A program made the position numbers and the translations under genes. Shown one piece after another: positions 1-8,395 of a DNA stretch of 64,000 bases. The notes below the pieces were generated by a model. It was given only the letters and a program-made list of their open reading frames with translations, did not search any database and was not told the DNA's origin. Numbering within the stretch: position 1 is the first letter of the stretch; each line of letters starts with the position of its first letter. This DNA comes from Alkaliphilus metalliredigens QYMF (lineage in GTDB: Bacteria; Bacillota; Clostridia; Peptostreptococcales; Natronincolaceae), in contig NC_009633.1 in the NCBI RefSeq assembly GCF_000016985.1, forward strand, positions 2,895,539 to 2,959,538, in the 5' to 3' direction.

Positions 1-1357
1 CCATTTTCATTCCCCTGGATCCCTTTACCAGTACCACATCTCGAGGCGAAAGTAAGGTTTTTAATACTTTAATTGCTAAATCATTAGAGGGTGTCTGGTA
101 AATATGGGCTTGGCTAAAGCCTTGTTCTACTGCCTCTCTAGCAATCCACTGTGCACTTTTTCCTACTGTAATTAAGTAATCTACAGGACTGGTTGCTATA
201 AAACTACCTATCCTTCGATGGCCCTCTTCGGCAAATGAACCCATCTCTAATATATCTCCTAAAATCGCAATCTTGCGTATTCCTGTACTTTGGTTTAAAA
301 CTGTTATAGCCGCTTTCATAGAATCAGGACTGGCATTATAGGCATCATTAATTACCTTGACATCCCCATAAGTAACAATTTCCAGTCTCATTTTAGAGAG
401 TTCTAGCCTATCAAATCCTTTTTGTATTGCTAAGGGTGTCATTTGATAATGTAGTCCAACCCAAAGGGCCACTAACCCATTATATACATTATGAATTCCC
501 GGTTGTCTTACTTGAAATGTATGCTTTTTCTTTTGAATCATGACATCAAATCGATAGCCAACCTCTCCTAAGCACACTAAATTCTCTGCATAAATGTCAT
601 TAGATGGATCTATTCCAAAGGTGATTATTCGATACGTCTTGCTTTCCTCCTTGACAGTCTTTAGAAAAGGATCGTCTCCATTAATAAGTAAGTAGTCTTT
701 TTCTCGTAGTCTAGTTGTAATCTCCATTTTTGCAGTTAATATATTTTCTTGACTGCCCAAATGCTCTATATGTGAAAACCCCACATTAGTAATCACTGCG
801 ATATGCGGTTGTACCGTTTTAGCTAAACTTAAAATTTCTCCTAAGGAATTCATCCCCATTTCTAAGACACCGATTTCATGGCACGGCTCTAAATTAAATA
901 AGGTTAAAGGGAGTCCTATTTGATTATTTAAGTTACCTTCATTCTTCAGTACGTTGAAATTAGTCTCTAATATACCAGCAATCATATCTTTAGTTGTTGT
1001 TTTTCCTGTACTTCCTGTGACGCCTATAAATGGAATGTTAGAATTCTGACGATAATGTCGTCCAATTTCCTTTAGTGCCTGCAATGTATCTTCTACTTCA
1101 ATAACATAAAAATCATTCAACTTGCCTAATGGAAATTCCTGACCTTTTTGTACCAAAGCACCTATTGCCCCTCGTTCCATGGCCTGTAGAATAAATTGAT
1201 GCCCATCAAAGAACGCTCCTATTAATGGCACAAAAAGTGATTCTTCCTTCATTTTTCGTGTGTCAGTAGAGATTTCATTAACCTGGTCCTTTGTTCCCTC
1301 AAGAATCATTTTACCTTTACATACAGTGATGATTTTATGAATGGATATCGGAATCAT
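1..1357 (-). CDS. murF: UDP-N-acetylmuramoyl-tripeptide-D-alanyl-D-alanine ligase, C-terminus cut by window edge
   Basis: MurF adds D-Ala-D-Ala to UDP-MurNAc-tripeptide in the cytoplasm, the last soluble step of peptidoglycan precursor synthesis. Reading the minus strand from an ATG at 1357 gives a protein beginning MIPISIHKIITVCKGK, with the Mur-ligase P-loop GVTGSTGKTTTK, the motif LEMGMNSLGEI, and NDAYNASPDSM near the middle, all typical of MurF. An AGGAGG ribosome site stands just before the ATG. The gene overlaps the end of murE by 23 bases, so the two are probably translationally coupled. About 452 codons are visible and the frame is still open at base 1, so the C-terminus is missing. 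The family is normally about 450-460 residues, so little is lost. Confidence 0.95.
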   Translation of the reverse strand, partial: MIPISIHKIITVCKGKMILEGTKDQVNEISTDTRKMKEESLFVPLIGAFFDGHQFILQAMERGAIGALVQKGQEFPLGKLNDFYVIEVEDTLQALKEIGRHYRQNSNIPFIGVTGSTGKTTTKDMIAGILETNFNVLKNEGNLNNQIGLPLTLFNLEPCHEIGVLEMGMNSLGEILSLAKTVQPHIAVITNVGFSHIEHLGSQENILTAKMEITTRLREKDYLLINGDDPFLKTVKEESKTYRIITFGIDPSNDIYAENLVCLGEVGYRFDVMIQKKKHTFQVRQPGIHNVYNGLVALWVGLHYQMTPLAIQKGFDRLELSKMRLEIVTYGDVKVINDAYNASPDSMKAAITVLNQSTGIRKIAILGDILEMGSFAEEGHRRIGSFIATSPVDYLITVGKSAQWIAREAVEQGFSQAHIYQTPSNDLAIKVLKTLLSPRDVVLVKGSRGMKM

Positions 1358-2819
1358 CCAATCCTTCCTCCTTTGCAATCTCTCTGGCTACCCCGCAATC
1401 ATCAAAGATAATCACATTGCTTCCTATCTGTTGGGTCGCTTCATGACCTTTTCCTGCAATTAAGACAATATCCCCCTTTTTTGCCTCTTTCATGGCGTAG
1501 CGAATGGCTTCACGTCTATCCTCTATAATCGTATATAATCCTTTTGTTTTCTTTATTCCTGCTTCAATCATCATTAAAATTTTATAAGGATCCTCTGTCC
1601 GAGGGTTGTCAGACGTAATCACAGACAAGTCACTTAGTGACCCGGATATTTCACCCATGACAGACCTTTTGGTTCGATCTCGATCCCCACCACATCCAAA
1701 AACAGTAATCACTCGATGTTCCGTTACATTTTTTGCTGCCTGAATCACATTTTCGATTGCATCAGGTGTATGCGCATAATCCACTATAACAGAAAAGTCC
1801 TTAATTCCTAGTACAGACTCAAACCGTCCCGGAACACCAGGAATAGATTGTATTCCTTGGACAATGACGTCAAATGGAACACCTATTGCAATGCTCGTTG
1901 CAATAGACGCCAGTGCATTATATGCAGAAAAAATCCCTGGAATTTTGACCGTCACCCGCGCTTCTCCTACGGGTGTGACTAAATCAAATGTCACATCCTT
2001 TAATGTGGTTGCTATGTTTTTCGCCATCACTGTTGCCTGTTTCTTTATGCCAAATGTAATTAAGCTAGGTTTTAGCTTCTTCACCTCTTCTGCAATCATG
2101 GCCCCATGAGGATCATCTATATTAATGACGTTGGCAACAGTGGTCAAATAAAAAAGCTTCTTCTTAGCCTCTCGATAGTTGTCAATATTTTCATGAAAAT
2201 CCAAATGCTCTGGGGTTAAATTTGTAAAGACTCCTACCTTGAACTCACTTTCAGCTACCCGTTCTAACGCTAGTGCATGGGAGGATACTTCCATGACACA
2301 CTCTGTGACTTTTTCATCCGCCATCTCTTTAAAGATTTGCTGTAAGTCTATGGATTCCGGCGTTGTCCGTTGGGCTTCAACTTCTGTGTTACCAATCCAG
2401 TTGGCAATGGTCCCGATGAGCCCCACCTTTCTTTCATGATTCTCTAGAATTTTCTTAATCATATATGTGGTGCTGGTTTTACCATTGGTACCCGTTACCC
2501 CAATTAATTCAAGATGTTGACTGGGTCTTCCATAAAATGTAGACCCTAGCTGAGCCATAACCTGTCTGGTATCCTTTACTTGAACCCAGGTGACACCATC
2601 TAAACCTGTCATATCTTTTTGTGCCACAATGGCAATTGCACCTTTTTTGATTGCTTGATCAATAAAATGGTGTCCGTCGGTTTGAAATCCCTCTATGCAT
2701 ATAAACAAGCTATTTGGCGTTACTTTTCTTGAATCATAGTAAATATTCTCTATATTAATACGTTCTTCACCTTTAATCTCTATTGTATCAATTTCCTCTA
2801 ATAGGTCCATTAATTTCAT
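1335..2819 (-). CDS. murE: UDP-N-acetylmuramoyl-tripeptide synthetase, meso-diaminopimelate type
   Basis: MurE adds the third stem-peptide residue to UDP-MurNAc-L-Ala-D-Glu in the cytoplasm. The 494-residue protein has the ATP-binding loop GVTGTNGKTST at about residues 107-117, a DNPR motif at 404-407 and GKGHE at 456-460. The DNPR motif is the established mark of enzymes that use meso-diaminopimelate rather than lysine, so this organism should have mDAP peptidoglycan. The start is supported by GGAGGGG eight or so bases before the ATG. It lies 141 bases downstream of the transpeptidase gene, and the gap contains inverted GGCAAC/GTTGCC arms (about 2874-2916). Length is normal for the family. 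Confidence 0.96.
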   Translation of the reverse strand: MKLMDLLEEIDTIEIKGEERINIENIYYDSRKVTPNSLFICIEGFQTDGHHFIDQAIKKGAIAIVAQKDMTGLDGVTWVQVKDTRQVMAQLGSTFYGRPSQHLELIGVTGTNGKTSTTYMIKKILENHERKVGLIGTIANWIGNTEVEAQRTTPESIDLQQIFKEMADEKVTECVMEVSSHALALERVAESEFKVGVFTNLTPEHLDFHENIDNYREAKKKLFYLTTVANVINIDDPHGAMIAEEVKKLKPSLITFGIKKQATVMAKNIATTLKDVTFDLVTPVGEARVTVKIPGIFSAYNALASIATSIAIGVPFDVIVQGIQSIPGVPGRFESVLGIKDFSVIVDYAHTPDAIENVIQAAKNVTEHRVITVFGCGGDRDRTKRSVMGEISGSLSDLSVITSDNPRTEDPYKILMMIEAGIKKTKGLYTIIEDRREAIRYAMKEAKKGDIVLIAGKGHEATQQIGSNVIIFDDCGVAREIAKEEGLDDSDIHS

Positions 2820-2960
2820 CTGAACCCCTCCAATCCTATTTGCTATTATTAACCTTTGTTTTCCTTTTTAAAAGGCAACATAAAATTAAAGGTGATTGCC
2901 TCTAACTTTAGTTGCCCTATTCATTATAATGCGTAATCTATGATTTGTCAGTATTGAATT

Positions 2961-5135
2961 TTAACCGGGCTTAAAGACTACGTTCACAATCGTTCCGGGA
3001 TCCACTTCAGTTCCAGGCTCTGGAGATTGATTGTCTGCTTTACCACTTCCAGTTACCTTTAAATTCAATCCAACTGTTCTGAGTATTGTATTGGCTTCTC
3101 GAATGGTTTTACCCCTTAAATCTGGAACCAACACAGTAGAAGGAATATGTTCATTTGGTTGGGTATATAGCAAGACAATGGATTTATCCGTTACCCGTGC
3201 CCCTGGCTTTGGAAACATATCAATCACCATGGCCTGATCATCCTGTATATATTCTGGCTCTGTATTATACTGTAGTTTATTGTCAATTAAAATCTGTGCA
3301 GCATCCTTCACTGTCATGTCTCGTACCTCTGGAACGATCACTTCAGTTTGGGCATACATTTCAGCTTCGCTTTCTGTGTATTTCGGTTTAATATCCAAGT
3401 AGCGAAGAGATTCTTCGAAAATTTCCTTTGCCACTGGTCCTGCTGTGGTACTGCCAAAGTGACTGAATCCATTTGGTTCATCAACAATAACCAAAATAGC
3501 TAGTTGTGGATCATCAATAGGGACGACACCAACAAATGAGGAAACGTATAGGCCTTGAGCATATCTTCCGTCTACAGCTTTCTGAGCTGTTCCTGTTTTT
3601 CCACCAACCCTGTGACCAGGGATATATGCTGGGCCTCCCCCACCTGCTGCCACAACTGACTCCATGATTTCCAACATCTCTTTTGAAGTTTTTTCTGAGA
3701 TTACCTGCCGAACCATAGTCTCTTCAAATTGATGTACTATGTTGCCCTCTAGATCTACAAGCTCTTTCACTATTCTTGGTTTCATTAACTTTCCGTCATT
3801 GGCAATGGCCGCAGTGGCTGTTAACAGTTGAATAGGTGTCACTGAAATACTTTGCCCAAAAGAAATGGTCGCTAGCTCTACTGGCCCCACATTCCCAAGA
3901 CTATACATAATCGATTTACGTTCTCCCGGTAAATCAACCCCTGTGACATCTGCGAAACCAAAACCATTTATATATCGATAAAAAGTCTCTGGTCCCATCC
4001 GTTGCCCTAATTCAACAAAGACTGGGTTGTCGGAGTTTTGAACAGCTTCGGCTAATGTTTGGTGTCCAAAGGGATTATACCAACGCCAGCTCCTGATTAT
4101 TGTACCTGCTACATTGATCGTCCCGCTTGAATAGAAAGTACTATCCAAGGTGGCGACTCCCTCTTCTAAAGCTGCTGAAGTTGTAATCACTTTGAAGGTA
4201 GAGCCTGGTTCATAAGTGTCATTAATTACAGGGTTACGCCACATAGCATACCAAGCGTCTAGTTGTTCTTCGTTACTCATATTCTCTAACTCTGCCTTTA
4301 AAATATGATCTAAAGGAATTCTTGGCTCATTAGGATCATAATCTGGTTTAATGGCCATGGCTAAAATTTCTCCTGTTTTAATATCCATCACTGTTGCTGA
4401 TACCCTTTTTGCTTTGTTAATCTCAAGAGCGTTTTCCACAGCCTTTTCTGCAAAATGCTGTATTACCTCATCAATTGTCAAGACAACATTCAACCCGTTT
4501 TCCGGTGGATAATATCTCTCAACTCCAAAAGATAACTGCCTTCCTGCACCATCTGTGCTCTTAATCCATCTACCTGGCAAACCAGTCAGATACTTATCAT
4601 ACTCTAGTTCAATCCCCGCCATTCCATTATTATCGTTGGTGGTGTGTCCTAGTATATAAGATGCAAAATTTCCATAGGGATAATAACGTTTATTATCTTC
4701 AGCAATCCATACGCCGCTCAATCGTTGTCCTCGAACTGCATCCGCAATTTCATCATCCACCCATCTAGAAACCCGCACTAGTCCATAGGTTTTATCCAAC
4801 AATTGTTCTAGCAATTTTTCTTCTTCTAAGTCTAGCATTTCTGCTAATATTTTGGCCGCTTCTTCAGGCTTTTGAACTTCTCTTGGGCTGGCCCAAATGG
4901 TATTGGTACTGGCACTAATGGCAAGTTCCTTTCCATTTCGATCATAAATCGTTCCTCGTGTTGCTGGTATTGGTGTGTCCCTCGTTTGTTGTGAGTTTGC
5001 TAATTCTTTATATTTTTCGCCATTTACGATCTGAATCCACCCTAATCTGATAATCAATCCGAATATCACAAAGGATACAACAGCAAAAATACCGACGAGT
5101 CTTCTTTTGCTAGAAATACTTGGTTGAGACACCAA
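2961..5135 (-). CDS. spoVD: Class B penicillin-binding protein (SpoVD/FtsI-type transpeptidase) with two PASTA domains
   Basis: This is a membrane-anchored transpeptidase that cross-links septal or spore-cortex peptidoglycan. It has an N-terminal membrane segment (about residues 13-33), a PBP dimerisation region, and a transpeptidase domain with STFK (Ser at about 312), SDN (368-370) and KTG (513-515). Two PASTA domains follow at about 610-660 and 665-724. Two PASTA repeats resemble Bacillus PBP2B, whereas Bacillus SpoVD has one, so the name is uncertain; only one such gene is visible in this cluster and it may serve division as well as sporulation. The start is TTG at 5135 or the GTG one codon later; both follow a G-rich ribosome site. 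It sits between ftsL and murE as in most dcw clusters. Confidence 0.93.
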   Translation of the reverse strand: MVSQPSISSKRRLVGIFAVVSFVIFGLIIRLGWIQIVNGEKYKELANSQQTRDTPIPATRGTIYDRNGKELAISASTNTIWASPREVQKPEEAAKILAEMLDLEEEKLLEQLLDKTYGLVRVSRWVDDEIADAVRGQRLSGVWIAEDNKRYYPYGNFASYILGHTTNDNNGMAGIELEYDKYLTGLPGRWIKSTDGAGRQLSFGVERYYPPENGLNVVLTIDEVIQHFAEKAVENALEINKAKRVSATVMDIKTGEILAMAIKPDYDPNEPRIPLDHILKAELENMSNEEQLDAWYAMWRNPVINDTYEPGSTFKVITTSAALEEGVATLDSTFYSSGTINVAGTIIRSWRWYNPFGHQTLAEAVQNSDNPVFVELGQRMGPETFYRYINGFGFADVTGVDLPGERKSIMYSLGNVGPVELATISFGQSISVTPIQLLTATAAIANDGKLMKPRIVKELVDLEGNIVHQFEETMVRQVISEKTSKEMLEIMESVVAAGGGGPAYIPGHRVGGKTGTAQKAVDGRYAQGLYVSSFVGVVPIDDPQLAILVIVDEPNGFSHFGSTTAGPVAKEIFEESLRYLDIKPKYTESEAEMYAQTEVIVPEVRDMTVKDAAQILIDNKLQYNTEPEYIQDDQAMVIDMFPKPGARVTDKSIVLLYTQPNEHIPSTVLVPDLRGKTIREANTILRTVGLNLKVTGSGKADNQSPEPGTEVDPGTIVNVVFKPG

Positions 5136-5146
5136 AGTTCCCCCCC

Positions 5147-5644
5147 TTATGTTCTAATTAAACTAAAAATTTTTCCAAATAACCGCTTAATCCCACGGTG
5201 CTGTAACTGGTCCTGTTTATGTTGACTAAGGCGATGGGTTGAAATAACTTGATTAACCAATGCCACCTGAGTCACATCAATCTGAATGTAGTTCATCTGT
5301 TGAGAAGTTGGATATTGTAGATTCAATCGCTCCTTTGCCTCCTGCTCTATCCACTTAGACTTGGATGCACGTTCTACTTCTACCCTGAGGTGTTCCTTTT
5401 GAACCTCTAATTGCTCTAACTCATTACCTAGATTATGGACACGATGTCTTGCCTCGGTAATACCTACATATCGTAGCAACAGTAATAGGCTCAGTGCTAA
5501 AATCACACCTAAGCAGGAAGCAATCATTATTTTTTCAAATTTTCGGCTCTTGGGTTTCGGCTTTTTTTGTGTTTTAGGTGCTTGCTGTTGATATTGCTTT
5601 TCCTCTTGGCCCAAATGTTTGTATTCTTCCTGTGCTACTACCAA
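5147..5644 (-). CDS. ftsL: FtsL-like cell-division protein
   Basis: The 165-residue protein is a small bitopic membrane protein. It has a long, basic, Gln/Lys-rich cytoplasmic N-terminus (about 1-37), one hydrophobic segment (about 40-60: IMIASCLGVILALSLLLLLR) and a heptad-like coiled coil (about 70-105) that would lie outside. This build and its place between rsmH and the transpeptidase gene fit FtsL, the divisome scaffold that partners FtsB/DivIC. Sequence conservation in this family is weak, so the call rests mainly on architecture and position. The likely start is TTG at 5644, six bases after AAGGGTGA. The C-terminal tail after the coil is unusually long and basic. Confidence 0.8.
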   Translation of the reverse strand: MVVAQEEYKHLGQEEKQYQQQAPKTQKKPKPKSRKFEKIMIASCLGVILALSLLLLLRYVGITEARHRVHNLGNELEQLEVQKEHLRVEVERASKSKWIEQEAKERLNLQYPTSQQMNYIQIDVTQVALVNQVISTHRLSQHKQDQLQHRGIKRLFGKIFSLIRT

Positions 5645-5675
5645 ATTTATTCACCCTTTCTTCTCTTTAGAACTG

Positions 5676-6611
5676 CTACACTCTTTCGGCAACCCGCAAC
5701 TTTGCACTTCTTGATCTCGGATTTACCTCTAATTCTGCTTCACTTGGTAAAATTGGTTTCCTGGTCACAATCTTTACCATCTGCTCTTTTTCACATTTAC
5801 AAACTGGAAACTGAGGTGGACAAACACATGGATTCTGTAATCTTCTAAATACATTTTTCACAATTCGGTCTTCAAGTGAATGAAAACTAATAATCGCAAT
5901 TCGGCCTCCAGGCTTCATATGTTTGGCTGCTGCTTCTATGGTTGCTTCTATAATTTCTAGTTCTTGATTGACTTCGATTCGAATGGCTTGAAATGTACGT
6001 TTTGCCGGATGCGGTCCATCTTTTCTGGCACCCTTTGGTACAGCCTTCTTAATCACTTCCACCATTTGGTGAGTGGTCTCAATTGGGGCCAGTTCTCTCT
6101 CTTGAACAATAAACTGGGCAATTCGTCTAGCCCATCTGTCTTCCCCATACTCCTTGATAATTCGCTCCAATTCTTTTTCGCTATAGTCATTCACAATATC
6201 CCTAGCAGAAAAACCACTTCTTCTATCCATCCGCATATCCAATGGTGCATCCTGCATATATGAGAACCCGCGCTCCCGCTCATCTAATTGGTGGGAGGAA
6301 ACCCCTAAATCCAGCAAAACACCATCAATAGTTGTAATTTCAAGGTTTTCTAATATTTTATCTAGATTATGGAAATTATCATGTACTAGTTTCACCTTTG
6401 TTCCATGTTCTTCTAGTCTCTCTCCAGCAGCACTAAGGGCATTTTCATCCTGGTCAATTCCGATTAGCAACCCTTCTTTACCTAATACCTTAAGGATTTC
6501 TTGCGAATGTCCTGCACCACCCAAAGTACCATCTACATAGATACCATTTTCCTTAATGTCTAGTGCCTCTATACATTCTTTTAATAAAACCGATGTATGT
6601 TCAAAATTCAT
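5676..6611 (-). CDS. rsmH: 16S rRNA (cytosine(1402)-N(4))-methyltransferase RsmH
   Basis: RsmH (MraW) methylates N4 of C1402 in the 16S rRNA decoding centre using S-adenosylmethionine. The protein begins [17 protein letters not shown] and has the AdoMet loop [12 protein letters not shown] at about residues 25-36, followed by [12 protein letters not shown] and the [14 protein letters not shown] motif. The late [13 protein letters not shown] motif and a [12 protein letters not shown] cysteine pair cluster are also typical. I place the start at the ATG at 6611 because AAGGTG lies just before it and 311 residues is the usual family length; an in-frame ATG seven codons upstream (6632) has no ribosome site. 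It follows mraZ by 27 bases. Confidence 0.95.
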   Translation of the reverse strand: MNFEHTSVLLKECIEALDIKENGIYVDGTLGGAGHSQEILKVLGKEGLLIGIDQDENALSAAGERLEEHGTKVKLVHDNFHNLDKILENLEITTIDGVLLDLGVSSHQLDERERGFSYMQDAPLDMRMDRRSGFSARDIVNDYSEKELERIIKEYGEDRWARRIAQFIVQERELAPIETTHQMVEVIKKAVPKGARKDGPHPAKRTFQAIRIEVNQELEIIEATIEAAAKHMKPGGRIAIISFHSLEDRIVKNVFRRLQNPCVCPPQFPVCKCEKEQMVKIVTRKPILPSEAELEVNPRSRSAKLRVAERV

Positions 6612-6638
6612 TTTATCACCTTCAACTTTCAATTATCT

Positions 6639-7070
6639 TTATATTCCTAGCTCTTCCATTCTATTGGCAATTTCGTCATAGCTTAAATTGGAATCATCAT
6701 TATACTGACCCCACTGGTCTGAGCTCCAAATCTCAATTCGTGTTGCAACGCCAATGACGATAACTTCTTTTTCTAGATAGGCATGGGATCTTAGATTATT
6801 GGGAATTCTTATTCTCCCCTGATTATCTAATTCACATTCCGTGGCACCGGAAAAGAAAAACCTGACAAATGCACGAGCATCTCGATTGGTTAAGGGAAGC
6901 TTTTTCAATTTGTCTTCTAATACCTTCCACTCATCCATAGAATAGACAAACAAACAGTTATCAAGGCCCTTGGTTAAAATAAACCGGTCTCCTAGTTCTT
7001 CTCGGAACCTTGAAGGAACACTTAATCTGCCTTTACTATCTATCGAATGATTATATTCCCCAATAAACAT
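6639..7070 (-). CDS. mraZ: Transcriptional regulator MraZ
   Basis: MraZ is a DNA-binding protein of the AbrB-like swapped-hairpin fold that controls the dcw operon it heads. The 143-residue product begins [24 protein letters not shown], and its second half repeats the fold with [19 protein letters not shown]. These are the two canonical MraZ half-domains with their SKGR/DNQGR signatures. AAGGTGGG gives a ribosome site. The gene is first in the cell-wall cluster and has repeated GTGG-type boxes just upstream, which is the expected autoregulatory arrangement. Confidence 0.96.
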   Translation of the reverse strand: MFIGEYNHSIDSKGRLSVPSRFREELGDRFILTKGLDNCLFVYSMDEWKVLEDKLKKLPLTNRDARAFVRFFFSGATECELDNQGRIRIPNNLRSHAYLEKEVIVIGVATRIEIWSSDQWGQYNDDSNLSYDEIANRMEELGI

Positions 7071-7075
7071 GACTC

Positions 7076-7122
7076 ATCCCACCTTAGGGTTTTTATCCCA
7101 CATCATACCACTTCATACCACT
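7076..7122 (-). promoter_or_regulatory. MraZ-binding repeat boxes upstream of mraZ
   Basis: On the minus strand three near-identical units, AGTGGTATGA, AGTGGTATGA and TGTGGGATAA, follow one another at exactly 10-base spacing (plus-strand positions 7095-7122). A fourth unit, GGTGGGAT, lies 19 bases further down at 7076-7083 and overlaps the ribosome site. MraZ is known to bind GTGG-type direct repeats spaced by about one helical turn upstream of its own gene. The match is seen directly; that MraZ binds them here is inferred from the family. Confidence 0.8.
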
Positions 7123-7220
7123 TTACCTATATTTTCTATTAATTTTGATTAAATCCTGCTTGTTTTCTTAATTTAATAATTTATTTTTTTGCTTTAGGCC
7201 TCTAGGACTATAAAAAGACA

Positions 7221-7247
7221 TAAAAAAAACTGCCTAATATAGGCAGT
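7221..7247 (-). terminator. Rho-independent terminator after the Spo0E-like gene
   Basis: ACTGCCT and AGGCAGT form a perfect 7-bp stem with a 5-base loop. On the minus strand the stem is followed by a run of eight T residues. It stands 17 bases beyond the stop codon of the small Spo0E-like gene and separates it from mraZ. Confidence 0.88.
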
Positions 7248-7263
7248 CTTCTTATCATTTTAT

Positions 7264-7419
7264 TTATCCATTAAAATTAATGGTATCTTCTTGGTTGTAG
7301 TAATCTACAATCAAGCAATCTAATTTCGTACTAAGGTCATAAATTTTACCATAATCCTCTTGATTTCCAATTAACTGATTTAGCACATTTCTCATTGACT
7401 CAATTTCATTTTTTATCAT
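7264..7419 (-). CDS. Small Spo0E-family aspartyl-phosphate phosphatase
   Basis: This short gene encodes 51 residues. The product contains LSTKLDCLIVDYYNQ (about residues 29-43), which matches the Spo0E family core S-x-x-L-D-x-L-I followed by a tyrosine. Spo0E proteins are two-helix phosphatases that remove phosphate from Spo0A~P and so restrain sporulation; the conserved Ser and Asp of the motif are present. The ATG follows GGGGTGA. A consensus promoter (7456-7484) and a terminator (7221-7247) frame it as a single-gene transcript. The assignment is by motif and size; the target response regulator cannot be read from sequence. Confidence 0.88.
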   Translation of the reverse strand: MIKNEIESMRNVLNQLIGNQEDYGKIYDLSTKLDCLIVDYYNQEDTINFNG

Positions 7420-7455
7420 CTGCTCACCCCAATTGTCTTTTGTTTTGTGATTCTT

Positions 7456-7484
7456 ATTCTAGACAATTTGGACTTATTTGTCAA
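7456..7484 (-). promoter_or_regulatory. Sigma-A-type promoter for the Spo0E-like gene
   Basis: On the minus strand TTGACA (7479-7484) and TAGAAT (7456-7461) are separated by exactly 17 bases. The -10 element lies about 37 bases before the ATG at 7419. This is one of the best vegetative promoter matches in the window. Confidence 0.85.
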
Positions 7485-7559
7485 AGATTAGAAGTACATT
7501 TTTTTTACATTTTTTCAATATTTTCTTGCTATTTCTCCTAAATACTACCTTTTTTAACC

Positions 7560-8297
7560 TTAGTTAGCATTTTTTTTCATGCCTTCTAGTATTTTCATTA
7601 CTATAATAGCCCCAATAACGATCCCAATACTAATGACTTGGGCAATTCGAAGGGGTCCAATCATTAAGCTATCAATTCGAAGTCCTTCAATAAAGAATCT
7701 CCCGATGGAATAAAGTATTAAATATAATAGAAATATTTGACCTTTGTATTTTCGTTTTTTTGTATAATAAAGCAGACCAAAAAAGACAATAAAGTTCCAG
7801 AGAGACTCGTAAAGAAAAGTTGGGTGTACCATCACACCATCAATTTGAATGGCCCAAGGTAGATCAGTTGGAGTTCCATAGGCCTCTTGATTGATATAGT
7901 TTCCCCACCTACCAATGGCTTGACCTAAAATAAGACTTGGGGCAGTAATATCTGCTAACTGCCAAAAATGAATCCTCTTATATCGACAAAATAGGTATCC
8001 TATTAAGACCCCCCCTATAATGCCTCCGTGTATGGCTAGACCCCCATCTCGAAAACGGAGAATACTTCCTGGATTAGCCATGTAGTAATCTAGACTAAAT
8101 AAAACATAGTAGAGCCTTGCCATGAGAACTGCAACCGGTACAGCCACTAAGGCTAAATCTATAATCACATCATCATATAACCCTTCTCTTTTGGCTCGAA
8201 TTGTGGCCACCACAATTCCTAAAAATATACCCAAGGATATAATGATACCATACCAAGCCACCGGTATACCAAATACTGTAAATGCTATGGGATCCAC
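7560..8297 (-). CDS. lgt: Prolipoprotein diacylglyceryl transferase
   Basis: Lgt transfers diacylglycerol from phosphatidylglycerol to the lipobox cysteine of prelipoproteins at the cytoplasmic membrane. The protein has multiple hydrophobic segments, the YGIIISLGIFLG start region, RLYYVLF, the signature GGLAIHGGIIGG, and GRWGNYINQEAYG, all hallmark Lgt motifs. A GTG start at 8297 is chosen because GGAGG lies seven bases upstream; a longer in-frame reading from a TTG at 8321 runs through that ribosome site. The resulting 245 residues are near family length. Many lipoproteins are encoded in this window and would be its substrates. Confidence 0.95.
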   Translation of the reverse strand: MDPIAFTVFGIPVAWYGIIISLGIFLGIVVATIRAKREGLYDDVIIDLALVAVPVAVLMARLYYVLFSLDYYMANPGSILRFRDGGLAIHGGIIGGVLIGYLFCRYKRIHFWQLADITAPSLILGQAIGRWGNYINQEAYGTPTDLPWAIQIDGVMVHPTFLYESLWNFIVFFGLLYYTKKRKYKGQIFLLYLILYSIGRFFIEGLRIDSLMIGPLRIAQVISIGIVIGAIIVMKILEGMKKNAN

Positions 8298-8395
8298 ATT
8301 GATTCCTCCTTCAATTAACAATTCAATTCTTTATAGGTTGCCGTTTCTCCATCAAGATATAGTTAATTATAAAGAATCTTTTAGTTAAAGTCAAA

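Noticed and set aside
1864-2439. Plus-strand open frames within murE
   Set aside because: They are shadows of the minus-strand gene, with no ribosome sites and no family-like sequence. The same applies to frames opposite most other genes here.
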